Shown here: one piece after another, positions 12,799 to 19,432 of the stretch
Layout of the letters: the number at the start of each line of letters is the position of its first letter
How positions within the stretch are numbered: the first letter of the stretch is position 1
Source: a virus
DNA length: 28,190 nt
Reading direction: 5' to 3' (one strand)
Virus record (IMG/VR): IMGVR_UViG_3300006919_000313
Location: 1-28,190 of that record
Position numbers and translations under genes: made by a program
Notes under the pieces: generated by a model
Database searches by the model: none
The model's input: only the letters and a program-made list of their open reading frames with translations
What the model was told of the DNA's origin: nothing

Positions 12799-13493
12799 CA
12801 AAACGCCTCCTTTTCTGTCCACGTGCGGACGCCATCCATCTGCACGTTGCGATGGTTCTTGGCGACGTAGGCTTCAATAAACTCTGTCATGGCCGCTTTA
12901 TCGTTGGCCGCAATCCAGTGCAGCGCCGCCTTGTGGCCGGTGATTTCGTACTTGTGGACAGTCCGCAATCCGCGCACTTCCACCTTTGTCGCCGCGGCCC
13001 GCTTGGCAGCTACAACCGCCGCCCGCTTGGCTTCGGACGCTTGGCGCTGGGCTTCAATGTCGCCAGCGTTGGCCGCATTGCTGGCAGCTTCCGCCGCCGC
13101 CTTTAGCCGCCCTGCCTCCTGATACGCCAATCGCCGGGCTTCCGATTGCTGCGATGCCAGCTTGGCCTTGTAGTCGCCAGCGATGGCAACAAGCCCGGTG
13201 ACGATGGTGTCTAGATTTTCCTGAGCAGGCTTCCACAGTTTTATTTCCGCCTGCCATGCATCGTACAGCGGTTTGGTCGATTCATCGCGCGCAGCCTCTA
13301 TGGCTTTGCGTGCCGCCTTGGCCTGCTTGGTCAGTTCGTCAACGGCTTTCAGTTGATCCGCATTGGCGACCGGCGTGCCGTCAAGCCAGTTATCCGCCTC
13401 CGTCAGCAAGTCGCTATACGGTGCAAGCGCTGCCTCTATCGGATTGGGCGGGTTGTTGCCGCCAATCACGGCGCGCGGGTTGTCATTTTCCAT
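12798..13493 (-). CDS. coiled-coil protein linked to the ERF recombination module, 231 aa
   Basis: Starts MENDNPRAVIGGNNPPNPIE. Residues about 45-165 are a long Ala/Lys/Glu/Gln-rich helix with coiled-coil character. The last 60 residues are a small alpha/beta domain (V-R-G-L-R-T-V-H-K-Y-E-I-T-G, then A-L-H-W-I-A-A-N). This pattern of a G-G-N-N-P-P start plus a coiled coil is found in phage proteins encoded next to ERF or RecT genes; the role is unknown. GAGGGGA lies before the ATG at 13493, 12 bases after the ERF stop. Confidence 0.65.
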   Translation of the reverse strand: MENDNPRAVIGGNNPPNPIEAALAPYSDLLTEADNWLDGTPVANADQLKAVDELTKQAKAARKAIEAARDESTKPLYDAWQAEIKLWKPAQENLDTIVTGLVAIAGDYKAKLASQQSEARRLAYQEAGRLKAAAEAASNAANAGDIEAQRQASEAKRAAVVAAKRAAATKVEVRGLRTVHKYEITGHKAALHWIAANDKAAMTEFIEAYVAKNHRNVQMDGVRTWTEKEAF

Positions 13494-13505
13494 TGGTCAT
13501 TCCCC

Positions 13506-14171
13506 TCAATACGGAATTTGGTCGTCGAAAGCATCGCCATCGCTGGGCGGCTCTTGCGCCGCTAGCTGCGTCTTTCGCGCGTCCTTTTCCTCCAACACAC
13601 CCGGCCACGTTTGCACCTGCTTGGGCAGGCTCTCCCAAATGGCTTTCAGCCGGGGCAGGTCTACTGCGCGTTGCAGCGACTGCTTTGCCTCCATGATGGT
13701 GCCAATCGTTGGATTGTCAGGCTCTGCCTCCGGTTTCGCCTTGCGCGGCGGCTCGCGGTTGTCAGGCTGGCCCTTGCCGTTGCCGTTGCCCTTTGCGCCT
13801 TCGCCGTCGTCATCCTCCGGCGCTACGCCTGCCATTGCCATCAAGCCATAGCGGCGGGCATAGGTCATTGCAGAGCCCAGCCCTTGCATATCCTGCTTGC
13901 CTAGCAACATGGGCACTCGGCACGAAAGCCGCTCGCCACTGACATGCAAGAAAACAGTATCGACGTAATGCCCGGTATCGTCCAAGCCGGACGGCTGTAT
14001 CACCGCAATCCCATGGCTATTGAGCGCATCCATGCACGCATCCATGACGGATTGCAAATCGGCGTACTTGGATTTCAGATGCGGATTGTTTGACAGCTTA
14101 AGCGCTTTGCCCATTTCCATCTGGGCAGCGGCCAAGGCCCCGGCAATTGTTGTTTGTGTGTCGCTGGTCAT
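13506..14171 (-). CDS. erf: ERF-family single-strand annealing protein, 221 aa
   Basis: Starts MTSDTQTTIAGALAAAQMEM. The ERF core is visible: N-P-H-L-K-S-K-Y-A-D-L-Q-S-V-M-D, then G-I-A-V-I-Q-P, and G-S-A-M-T-Y-A-R-R-Y-G-L-M-A-M-A-G-V (residues about 110-130). A Gly/Asn/Lys/Pro linker follows, then a C-terminal helical part and the end F-D-D-Q-I-P-Y. ERF proteins anneal complementary single strands and can circularise phage DNA. GGAAGGGG precedes the ATG at 14171. The DDQIPY end resembles an SSB acidic tip. Confidence 0.9.
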   Translation of the reverse strand: MTSDTQTTIAGALAAAQMEMGKALKLSNNPHLKSKYADLQSVMDACMDALNSHGIAVIQPSGLDDTGHYVDTVFLHVSGERLSCRVPMLLGKQDMQGLGSAMTYARRYGLMAMAGVAPEDDDGEGAKGNGNGKGQPDNREPPRKAKPEAEPDNPTIGTIMEAKQSLQRAVDLPRLKAIWESLPKQVQTWPGVLEEKDARKTQLAAQEPPSDGDAFDDQIPY

Positions 14172-14434
14172 GGCAACCCCTTCCATTTGTAAAAATGCCC
14201 ATCGTTGCCCTTCACGCACTCAACAGCGCCAAGGTCACGCATCCGGCGAACCTGACGATGCACGGTGCGCACTTGCACGTTGGCCGCGGCTGCCAGCCCT
14301 TTCAGGTTGGCGCGCTCGTCCGGGTTAAGCGCCATGATGGCAGCAAGGCACCGGCTGGAGAAGTCAAGCCGTGGCTCAGATAGGCTGGCCAGCGCCATCG
14401 CTATGCAGGCTTTGAGTTCGTCGGCTTCAGTCAT
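14168..14434 (-). CDS. winged helix-turn-helix protein, 88 aa
   Basis: Starts MTEADELKACIAMALASLSE; ATG at 14434 overlaps the upstream stop (ATGA). Residues about 45-80 have a winged-helix pattern: A-N-L-K-G-L-A-A-A-A-N-V-Q-V-R-T-V-H-R-Q-V-R-R-M-R-D-L-G-A-V-E, then a wing, G-N-D-G-H-F-Y-K-W. It is probably a DNA-binding regulator of the operon or of replication genes. It is followed at once by erf. Confidence 0.7.
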   Translation of the reverse strand: MTEADELKACIAMALASLSEPRLDFSSRCLAAIMALNPDERANLKGLAAAANVQVRTVHRQVRRMRDLGAVECVKGNDGHFYKWKGLP

Positions 14435-14667
14435 TGGACGCGCCACACGCGGACGCCATCGACGCCGTTCTCTGTTACGGTGCGCGTTCGAAACTTGCGT
14501 CCAGGCAAGCGATGCCGTGCGCCGCCAATCGATCCGCCAAGGTCTGTCGATTTTTTGCCAGGAACAAAAAAGGATTCGCCGACAGCAAGCTCGTCAAACG
14601 GGTACTTGCGCGGTGCCCCACGCCCAGAGAGTTTAGGTATCGGCTTGTCTTTGTCGATTGTGATCAT
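14431..14667 (-). CDS. conserved small phage protein, 78 aa
   Basis: Starts MITIDKDKPIPKLSGRG. The order K-Y-P-F-D-E-L-A-V-G-E-S-F-F-V-P-G, then R-K-F-R-T-R-T-V-T-E-N-G-V-D-G-V-R-V-W-R-V is a pattern I recognise from small phage proteins of unknown role (DUF7303-like), often found near regulators and replication genes. AGAGGA is 8 bases before the ATG. Basic residues and the small beta fold would suit nucleic-acid binding. Confidence 0.6.
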   Translation of the reverse strand: MITIDKDKPIPKLSGRGAPRKYPFDELAVGESFFVPGKKSTDLGGSIGGARHRLPGRKFRTRTVTENGVDGVRVWRVQ

Positions 14668-14680
14668 GGTTTCATTCCTC

Positions 14681-14896
14681 TCAGTTGGTGGCGTCGTCAT
14701 TCGTGGTGGCGGCGTCCCGGATCGTGGATCGCAGGAACGCTTCAATCCCTGCGCACACCGCCGCCTCTTCTGCGAAATGCTGCACGGCCACAGGGCTGTC
14801 CGTAAACGACCCCGACAAATCCAGCAGCCGTTCGCGCTGCTTTGCCATGTAGTCCGCCCATTGTGGCAGGTGTGATGTGCAATCGCCCATTGTCAT
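14681..14896 (-). CDS. first gene of the recombination operon, 71 aa
   Basis: Starts MTMGDCTSHLPQWADYMAK; AGAGGA lies 8 bases before the ATG at 14896, with a second Met two codons on. Mostly helical with acidic patches (VAVQHFAEEAAVCAGIEAFLR), ending TTNDDATN. It is the first product of the promoter at 14929-14956. The leader shares a 15-bp repeat (14904-14918) with the leader of the next gene (14675-14689). Function unknown. Confidence 0.6.
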   Translation of the reverse strand: MTMGDCTSHLPQWADYMAKQRERLLDLSGSFTDSPVAVQHFAEEAAVCAGIEAFLRSTIRDAATTNDDATN

Positions 14897-14928
14897 CGGG
14901 TGGTTCCTCTCAGTTGGTCGATAGACAC

Positions 14929-14956
14929 AATGTACACGCATAAAATCACCATGCAA
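14929..14956 (-). promoter_or_regulatory. promoter of the recombination operon
   Basis: On the minus strand TTGCAT (14956-14951) and TACATT (14934-14929) are 16 bases apart. The same two hexamers, with 17 bases between them, form the XRE-operon promoter at 22326-22354. It is divergent from the Cro-like gene promoter, with 13 bases between the two -35 elements, so one bound regulator could affect both. Confidence 0.5.
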
Positions 14957-14969
14957 CATAAAAAAAGCA

Positions 14970-14997
14970 TTGCGCGCATTTTTTTTGCGCGTATGAT
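14970..14997 (+). promoter_or_regulatory. promoter of the Cro-like gene, probably leaderless
   Basis: TTGCGC (14970-14975), 16-base spacer, TATGAT (14992-14997). Seven bases separate the -10 element from the ATG at 15005, so the mRNA should start at or next to the start codon, and no Shine-Dalgarno exists. The spacer holds a T-run between two TGCGCG half-sites (14971-14978 is a perfect 8-bp palindrome), likely a regulator target. Confidence 0.6.
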
Positions 14998-15004
14998 CCA
15001 ATGC

Positions 15005-15223
15005 ATGGATTATGAAGCAATCACACGTCACGCAATCGACGCTATCACCGTTGAGCGGGTTTGCGCCCTAAACAACGTGAAGCGCCGCACAGTGACAACC
15101 GCCCGGAAGCAAGGCGTTATGCCAGCCGCATGGGCGATTAACATACGGGCGGCGGCGGCGGAACTTTCCCCGCCTCTGCTTGTGCCGGATCAATGCTTTT
15201 CATTCAGGGGCGTTGGCAAATGA
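15005..15223 (+). CDS. Cro-like helix-turn-helix regulator, 72 aa
   Basis: Starts MDYEAITRHAIDAITVERV. The segment T-V-E-R-V-C-A-L-N-N-V-K-R-R-T-V-T-T-A-R-K-Q-G-V-M-P-A-A-W fits the small Cro/YdaS-type helix-turn-helix in which the recognition helix is followed by G-V-P-x-x-W. It is the first gene of the replication operon and divergent from the recombination operon, the usual place for a Cro-type repressor. The start at 15005 is set by the promoter and by homology; the in-frame Met codons upstream would lie inside the promoter. Confidence 0.7.
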   Translation: MDYEAITRHAIDAITVERVCALNNVKRRTVTTARKQGVMPAAWAINIRAAAAELSPPLLVPDQCFSFRGVGK

Positions 15224-15426
15224 CGCGCCGCCTGGACGGCATGGAAGCCACGGCAAACGCCATTGCCGGGCTCGCTATATCCGCAACCGCAGTCCAGTTG
15301 CTTTGGCCGCTGTTTGGCTGGCAATCAACTATTGAGCAATCATCAATGGTTGCCGCGGTGTTCTTTGTCCTATCAACCGCGCGCAGCTATGTACTGCGGC
15401 GCATATTTCGGAGGATGCAGCCTTGA
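15220..15426 (+). CDS. DUF7220-like membrane protein, 68 aa
   Basis: ATG at 15220 overlaps the Cro-like stop (ATGA). The protein starts MTRRLDGMEATANAIAGL and ends S-T-A-R-S-Y-V-L-R-R-I-F-R-R-M. Two membrane helices lie at residues about 12-30 and 42-56. The (N/A)-x-x-x-G-x-A-I start and the A-R-S-Y-x-L-R-R-x-F end are those of the DUF7220 family of phage membrane proteins, whose function is unknown. It precedes the helicase gene. Confidence 0.75.
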   Translation: MTRRLDGMEATANAIAGLAISATAVQLLWPLFGWQSTIEQSSMVAAVFFVLSTARSYVLRRIFRRMQP

Positions 15427-16793
15427 GTTTGGCAGAGTACAGGCGGTTTTTAACAGACCGCGAAAACACTGGCGCGCAACGTGGGTTTACACCCACATTT
15501 ATGCCGTCATCTCTCTTTGATTTTCAAGAGGCCCTTGTGACGTGGGGTATAGAGACGGGCAGGGCGGCTATATTTGCCGACTGCGGATTGGGCAAAACAT
15601 TGCAAGAGCTGGTTTGGTGCGAAAACGTGGCAAGGCATACCGGCAAGCCCGTTTTGCTTTTGGCACCGTTGGCCGTATCTTCTCAAATGGTGGCCGAAGG
15701 CGAAAAGTTTGGCATCGAGTGCAAAAGGTCTAGGGATGGATCTGTTGCGGGGCGAATTACCGTAACAAACTACGAGAAATTGCATCTATTCAGCCCTCAT
15801 GACTTTGCGGCTGTCGCTTGCGATGAGAGCAGTATTCTCAAAAATTATGACGGGGCGACCAAACAGGCCATAACTGACTTTATGCGAAAGACAGAATACC
15901 GGTTGCTCGCGACGGCAACCGCAGCGCCAAACGATTACATAGAGTTGGGAACCTCTGCCGAAGCGTTGGGGTATATGGGCTTTATCGATATGCTTGGCCG
16001 GTTCTTTAAGAACGACCAAGGCAATGTCGCGATGAAGCGCATGTATGGAGAGGCCCCTAAGTGGCGGTTCAAAGGACATGCCGAATTGCCTTTTTGGCGG
16101 TGGGTTACAAGCTGGGCCAGGGCCTGCCGGAAGCCATCGGATCTAGGTTTTGATGATGGCCCTTTTATCTTGCCCAGACTGATAGAGAATGAGGTTTTGA
16201 TTGACACCAAGGACGCGCCGGATGGGATGCTTTTCAACATGCCCGCAACGACATTGCCGGAACAGCGAGCCGAACGAAAACGAACCATACACGACCGATG
16301 CGAAGCCGCTGCCGCGCTAGTGGATCACAACCGCCCAGCGGTTTTGTGGTGCCATATGAACGATGAAGGCGACCTGCTAGAAAAGCTGATACCCGGCAGC
16401 GTCCAGGTAAGCGGCAAAGACAGTGACGATTCCAAAGAAGCCAAATTCGAAGCCTTTGGCAGAGGCGATGCGCGGGTAATGATAACCAAAACAAAGATAG
16501 GCGCGCTTGGTCTTAATTGGCAGCACGCGGATCATGAGGTGTACTTTCCCTCCCATTCTTACGAACAATATTACCAAGCCGTTCGCCGGTGTTGGCGGTT
16601 TGGCCAAAAAAACGATGTCACGGTCGACATAGTTATGACTGAAGGCGAGCGCCGCGTTATGGCCAATCTTCAGCAAAAATCGGTTAAGGCCGATACCATG
16701 TTTGCAAACCTCGTGGCTGAAATGAACCGCGCTGCGGGGATTGCAAAAGTTGATCACTATACACAAAAAACGGAGATGCCCAAATGGCTGTAA
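15423..16793 (+). CDS. SNF2-like superfamily II helicase, 456 aa (TTG start)
   Basis: Helicase motifs in order: Q-like F-D-F-Q-E (31-37), Walker A A-D-C-G-L-G-K-T (52-59), D-E-S-S (134-137), A-T-A-T-A-A-P-N (163-170), G-A-L-G-L-N-W (360-366) and Q-A-V-R-R-C-W-R-F-G-Q (385-395). The last is typical of SNF2 motif VI. Such enzymes move on double-stranded DNA using ATP. GGAGG lies 8 bases before a TTG at 15423 that overlaps the upstream stop (TTGA). It overlaps the methyltransferase gene by 10 bases, and the two are probably functional partners, as often seen in phages. Confidence 0.85.
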   Translation: MSLAEYRRFLTDRENTGAQRGFTPTFMPSSLFDFQEALVTWGIETGRAAIFADCGLGKTLQELVWCENVARHTGKPVLLLAPLAVSSQMVAEGEKFGIECKRSRDGSVAGRITVTNYEKLHLFSPHDFAAVACDESSILKNYDGATKQAITDFMRKTEYRLLATATAAPNDYIELGTSAEALGYMGFIDMLGRFFKNDQGNVAMKRMYGEAPKWRFKGHAELPFWRWVTSWARACRKPSDLGFDDGPFILPRLIENEVLIDTKDAPDGMLFNMPATTLPEQRAERKRTIHDRCEAAAALVDHNRPAVLWCHMNDEGDLLEKLIPGSVQVSGKDSDDSKEAKFEAFGRGDARVMITKTKIGALGLNWQHADHEVYFPSHSYEQYYQAVRRCWRFGQKNDVTVDIVMTEGERRVMANLQQKSVKADTMFANLVAEMNRAAGIAKVDHYTQKTEMPKWL

Positions 16794-17746
16794 AAGATCA
16801 ATCCATCACGGACAAATACGCTATTTACAATGGCGATTGCATTGAGGTTATGGCTTCCATGCCCGATGCGTGTGTTCACCTGTCGGTATACTCTCCGCCG
16901 TTTGGCGGGCTGTACCACTATAGCAGCGATGACCGAGACCTATCTAACAGCGGCGATTATGCGGACTTCTTTGCTCATTATCGTTTCTGCATCGAAGGCA
17001 TTCACCGGATAACCATGCCGGGGCGGATAACCGCGGTCCATTGCACCGACATACCAAGCGGCAACAGCGGTAGGGATTACCTTCTCGATTTCCCCGGCGA
17101 CATTATCAAACTCCACGCGGAGTGCGGTTTCGATTTCATCGCCCGGCACACGATATGGAAGGAGCCGCTTTGGGTTCGTAACAGGACCATGGTCAAGAAC
17201 TTGGCTCACCAAACCATAGTTCAGGACGCGGCATACGGAGGCGTTGCTAGCGCCGACTACATGCTGATTTTCCGCAAACGCGGCGAAAACCCGGTTCCTA
17301 TAACCCATGACTTTGGGCTTTATCACTACGCGGGCGAAGAGCCCATGCCTGGAGATATTCTTGGGTACAAGGGATGGAAGGGTAAGCAAATTGAAAACCG
17401 GTATTCTCACTGGATATGGAGGCATTACGCCTCGTCTGTTTGGGATGATATCAGAATGCAGAGGGTTCTTCCTTTCCAGGGTGGGAAAGACCCGGAAGAC
17501 GAAAAGCACGTTCACCCGCTTCAATTGGATGTCATTGATCGGTGCATAAGCCTGAGAACAAATCCCGGCGAAAAGGTTTTCACTCCATTTATGGGGATTG
17601 GTTCTGAGGTTTTCGGGGCAGTTCAGTTGGGCCGGATTGGTATCGGCGTTGAACTGAAGTCCAGCTATTTTCGACAAGCGGTGCAAAATCTTGAGAAGGC
17701 CGATGTTTTGGACGCTAGCGACGAGCCACAACTTAGCTTTGAATAG
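16784..17746 (+). CDS. DNA methyltransferase (N6-adenine/N4-cytosine type), 320 aa
   Basis: Catalytic motif IV is S-P-P-F (37-40), preceded by Y-N-G-D-C-I-E-V-M. The S-adenosylmethionine-binding F-x-G-x-G motif is F-T-P-F-M-G-I-G-S-E (266-275), followed by G-I-G-V-E-L. H-P-L-Q-L is the usual segment before it. Catalytic motif first and cofactor motif last indicate the beta-type order. S-P-P-x can occur in N4-cytosine enzymes, so the target base is open; it is not a typical CcrM (D-P-P-Y). It may protect phage DNA against host restriction. No restriction endonuclease gene is nearby. Confidence 0.9.
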   Translation: MAVKDQSITDKYAIYNGDCIEVMASMPDACVHLSVYSPPFGGLYHYSSDDRDLSNSGDYADFFAHYRFCIEGIHRITMPGRITAVHCTDIPSGNSGRDYLLDFPGDIIKLHAECGFDFIARHTIWKEPLWVRNRTMVKNLAHQTIVQDAAYGGVASADYMLIFRKRGENPVPITHDFGLYHYAGEEPMPGDILGYKGWKGKQIENRYSHWIWRHYASSVWDDIRMQRVLPFQGGKDPEDEKHVHPLQLDVIDRCISLRTNPGEKVFTPFMGIGSEVFGAVQLGRIGIGVELKSSYFRQAVQNLEKADVLDASDEPQLSFE

Positions 17747-17766
17747 ATGATGCCCTCATAAAGTTT

Positions 17767-17852
17767 CGCCGCGGGCAGGAAGAATTAACGCAACACAAAC
17801 GAAAGGACCAAGCAGTTGTGCTTACGTTCTGAAACGGGACTTGCCCGCGGCG
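17767..17852 (+). other. structured intergenic element after the methyltransferase gene
   Basis: Within a 134-base gap an 11-bp perfect inverted repeat (CGCCGCGGGCA at 17767-17777, TGCCCGCGGCG at 17842-17852) encloses two further complementary pairs: AACG 17787-17790 with CGTT 17825-17828, and CACAA 17794-17798 with TTGTG 17816-17820. All are nested, so an RNA would fold as one long interrupted hairpin of about 86 nt. There is no U-run for termination. It could be a cis-regulatory RNA, a processing site or a protein-binding DNA palindrome. Confidence 0.45.
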
Positions 17853-17880
17853 TCAACCTGCAACTTGAGAGGATATGAAC

Positions 17881-18066
17881 ATGAAACAACCGGAACTAGA
17901 GCGAGCAACCAAGGCTTGTCAGACTGAGGCTGAATTTCAATACGCGCTTGCCGCGGTGAAATTGAAATCTGGGAAGCTTGACGAAGCCATACAGCGGCAA
18001 AATAGGGCGGCGGTTTGGTCCGCTCGCAGCCGCCGTTGCCTTTGGAAGCTTCTGGCCAATGACTGA
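17881..18066 (+). CDS. small basic helical protein, 61 aa
   Basis: Starts MKQPELERATKACQTEAEF. AGAGGA is 7 bases before the ATG at 17881; the ATG at 17875 is too close. Helical, with a basic C-terminal half (K-L-K-S-G-K-L-D-E-A-I-Q-R-Q-N-R, W-S-A-R-S-R-R-C-L-W). It overlaps the RusA gene by 8 bases. Function unknown. Confidence 0.6.
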   Translation: MKQPELERATKACQTEAEFQYALAAVKLKSGKLDEAIQRQNRAAVWSARSRRCLWKLLAND

Positions 18067-18436
18067 CGCCATCACCATCCGCCTGCCATGGCCAGACGCG
18101 GCGCTATGGCAGAATGCGCGGCCGCATTGGGCAGCGAAGGGCACGGCAACACGCAAGGCCCGCACCAACGCAGCATGGGAGTGCAAGGCCGCTGGGTGTT
18201 CCTTCCTGACCATCACCGGGCGGCCTAGGCTGGTTTGGTCGATACACAAGCCACCAAAGAGCCGGGCCGATATGTCCAACGTCCAGGCGGCGCTTAAAGC
18301 GGCCATAGACGGCATCCAGGACGCGCTAATGATAGACGACAACAAGTTTATCCACGTTTGGCCGGAACAGTTTGGCGAGCGCGTGCCGGGCGGGCTGGTC
18401 ACCGTAACTATCACCGATGGAGGAAATCATGACTGA
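18059..18436 (+). CDS. rusA: RusA-family Holliday junction resolvase, 125 aa
   Basis: Starts MTDAITIRLPWPDAALWQNA. The RusA hallmark K-S-R-A-D71-M-S-N74 followed by A-A-I-D84-G-I-Q-D-A-L-M-I-D93-D94 gives the acidic residues that bind metal at the active site. RusA dimers cut four-way junctions that arise during recombination or block packaging. Length matches the family (about 120 aa). The start at 18059 overlaps the upstream stop; longer in-frame starts lie inside that gene. Confidence 0.9.
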   Translation: MTDAITIRLPWPDAALWQNARPHWAAKGTATRKARTNAAWECKAAGCSFLTITGRPRLVWSIHKPPKSRADMSNVQAALKAAIDGIQDALMIDDNKFIHVWPEQFGERVPGGLVTVTITDGGNHD

Positions 18437-18809
18437 CTGGCAACCAAGCAGTTATCACAAAAATGGCTATGGCAGGATGGGCGGCATTCCAGCGGACCCA
18501 AATCGTTGCGCTGAGGAAGTCGCGTCGAATGATGCATGGGCGTATTCTCAATGCTCACGAAAGCGCGGGCATGGGCCTGAGCAAGCCTATTGCAGGCAGC
18601 ACGACCCAGAAGTGGTAAAGGAAAGGCGCGAAGCCCGTCGCGCAAAATGGAAGGCGGAATACGATGCTCAAGACAAGGCGCGGGAAGCCGAACGCGCCGC
18701 AACCCAGCTGGGCAAGGACGCTATCGCCGCGTTGCAAGCGATTGCAGACGGCCACAACGACCCGCGCGGGCTGGCGCAAAGCGTGCTGGAGGGGACGGGC
18801 CATGAATGA
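18429..18809 (+). CDS. phage protein of unknown function, 126 aa
   Basis: Starts MTDWQPSSYHKNGYGRMGG; GGAGGA lies just before the ATG at 18429. An N-terminal part with three Cys and two His (R-C-A-E-E..S-Q-C-S-R-K-R-G-H-G...Y-C-R-Q-H) is a possible zinc site. A long charged helix follows (residues about 60-100), ending in AIAALQAIADG. It overlaps RusA by 8 bases. The first five residues match those of the gene at 19175. Confidence 0.6.
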   Translation: MTDWQPSSYHKNGYGRMGGIPADPNRCAEEVASNDAWAYSQCSRKRGHGPEQAYCRQHDPEVVKERREARRAKWKAEYDAQDKAREAERAATQLGKDAIAALQAIADGHNDPRGLAQSVLEGTGHE

Positions 18810-19182
18810 CTTGGAGCCGTTAGAGCTTTTGCCGGAAAATCGGTTTGACCACAAGCCAGAACAACCGGAAACGCCCGGCATTTGGTGGCGGTATGATAGC
18901 TATTGCGAAGTGCGAAACAAAGAACGAAAGCACGATAGCGCTCGTATATATGCTTGCCCCTATGCAGTCATTCGGGAGACTGAGGCGTCTGTTTGGGTGG
19001 AGCGTGATACTGGAACCGTGCGCATTCAAAGGGATTGGAATCGCAAGTGGGCATACCCGACAAAGGCGGAGGCTTTGGCTGCGTGGAACAGGCGCTTTCT
19101 CTGGCGCAAGAAGTTTCACGAATATGAGGCGCGGCGTATTGCTGTGCTAGAGATAACGATGAAGGAGGCGGACCATGACTGA
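18802..19182 (+). CDS. phage protein of unknown function, 126 aa
   Basis: Starts MNDLEPLELLPENRFDHKPE. Rich in Trp, Tyr and Arg (GIWWRYDSY, Y-A-C-P-Y-A-V-I-R-E-T, V-W-V-E-R-D-T-G-T-V-R-I-Q-R-D-W-N). This looks like a small beta domain with a Lar-like end: A-Y-P-T-K-A-E-A-L-A-A-W-N-R-R recalls the E-A-x-x-A-W-N-R-R motif of Lar-type restriction-alleviation and similar phage proteins. Only one of the usual zinc Cys residues is clear, so this remains a suggestion. Confidence 0.55.
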   Translation: MNDLEPLELLPENRFDHKPEQPETPGIWWRYDSYCEVRNKERKHDSARIYACPYAVIRETEASVWVERDTGTVRIQRDWNRKWAYPTKAEALAAWNRRFLWRKKFHEYEARRIAVLEITMKEADHD

Positions 19183-19429
19183 CTGGCAGCAAACCGCCGC
19201 CACCATAATCGCCTCACACGCGGGCGATTTCACGGGCGAGGATATCCGCCTAGCGTGCCGGGAGCGGGGAGCCGTTGCGCATCACCCAAACGCATGGGGC
19301 GCGTATGTCAGAGACCTGTTGCGCGATGGCGTGATAGAGCGAACGGGCGAATTCCGGGCCATGAGAGATACCACATCGCACGGCAGGGAAACGCGGGTAT
19401 ATCGGCGCAAAGCCTTAGATGGAGAATGA
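19175..19429 (+). CDS. winged-helix-like protein, 84 aa
   Basis: Starts MTDWQQTAATIIASHAGDF. The pattern F-T-G-E-D-I-R-L-A-C-R-E-R-G...N-A-W-G-A-Y-V-R-D-L-L-R-D-G-V-I-E-R-T-G, then R-E-T-R-V-Y-R-R, resembles a small winged helix used by phage regulators and replication accessory proteins. GGAGG lies before the ATG at 19175, which overlaps the previous gene by 8 bases. Confidence 0.6.
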   Translation: MTDWQQTAATIIASHAGDFTGEDIRLACRERGAVAHHPNAWGAYVRDLLRDGVIERTGEFRAMRDTTSHGRETRVYRRKALDGE

Positions 19430-19432
19430 TCG

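Noticed and set aside
16940-17731. 263-codon minus-strand open frame opposite the methyltransferase
   Set aside because: The plus strand has all methyltransferase motifs; the antisense product shows no domain.
16784-17746. CcrM (GANTC methyltransferase)
   Set aside because: The catalytic motif is S-P-P-F rather than D-P-P-Y and the CcrM C-terminal domain is missing; only a general DNA methyltransferase call is supported.
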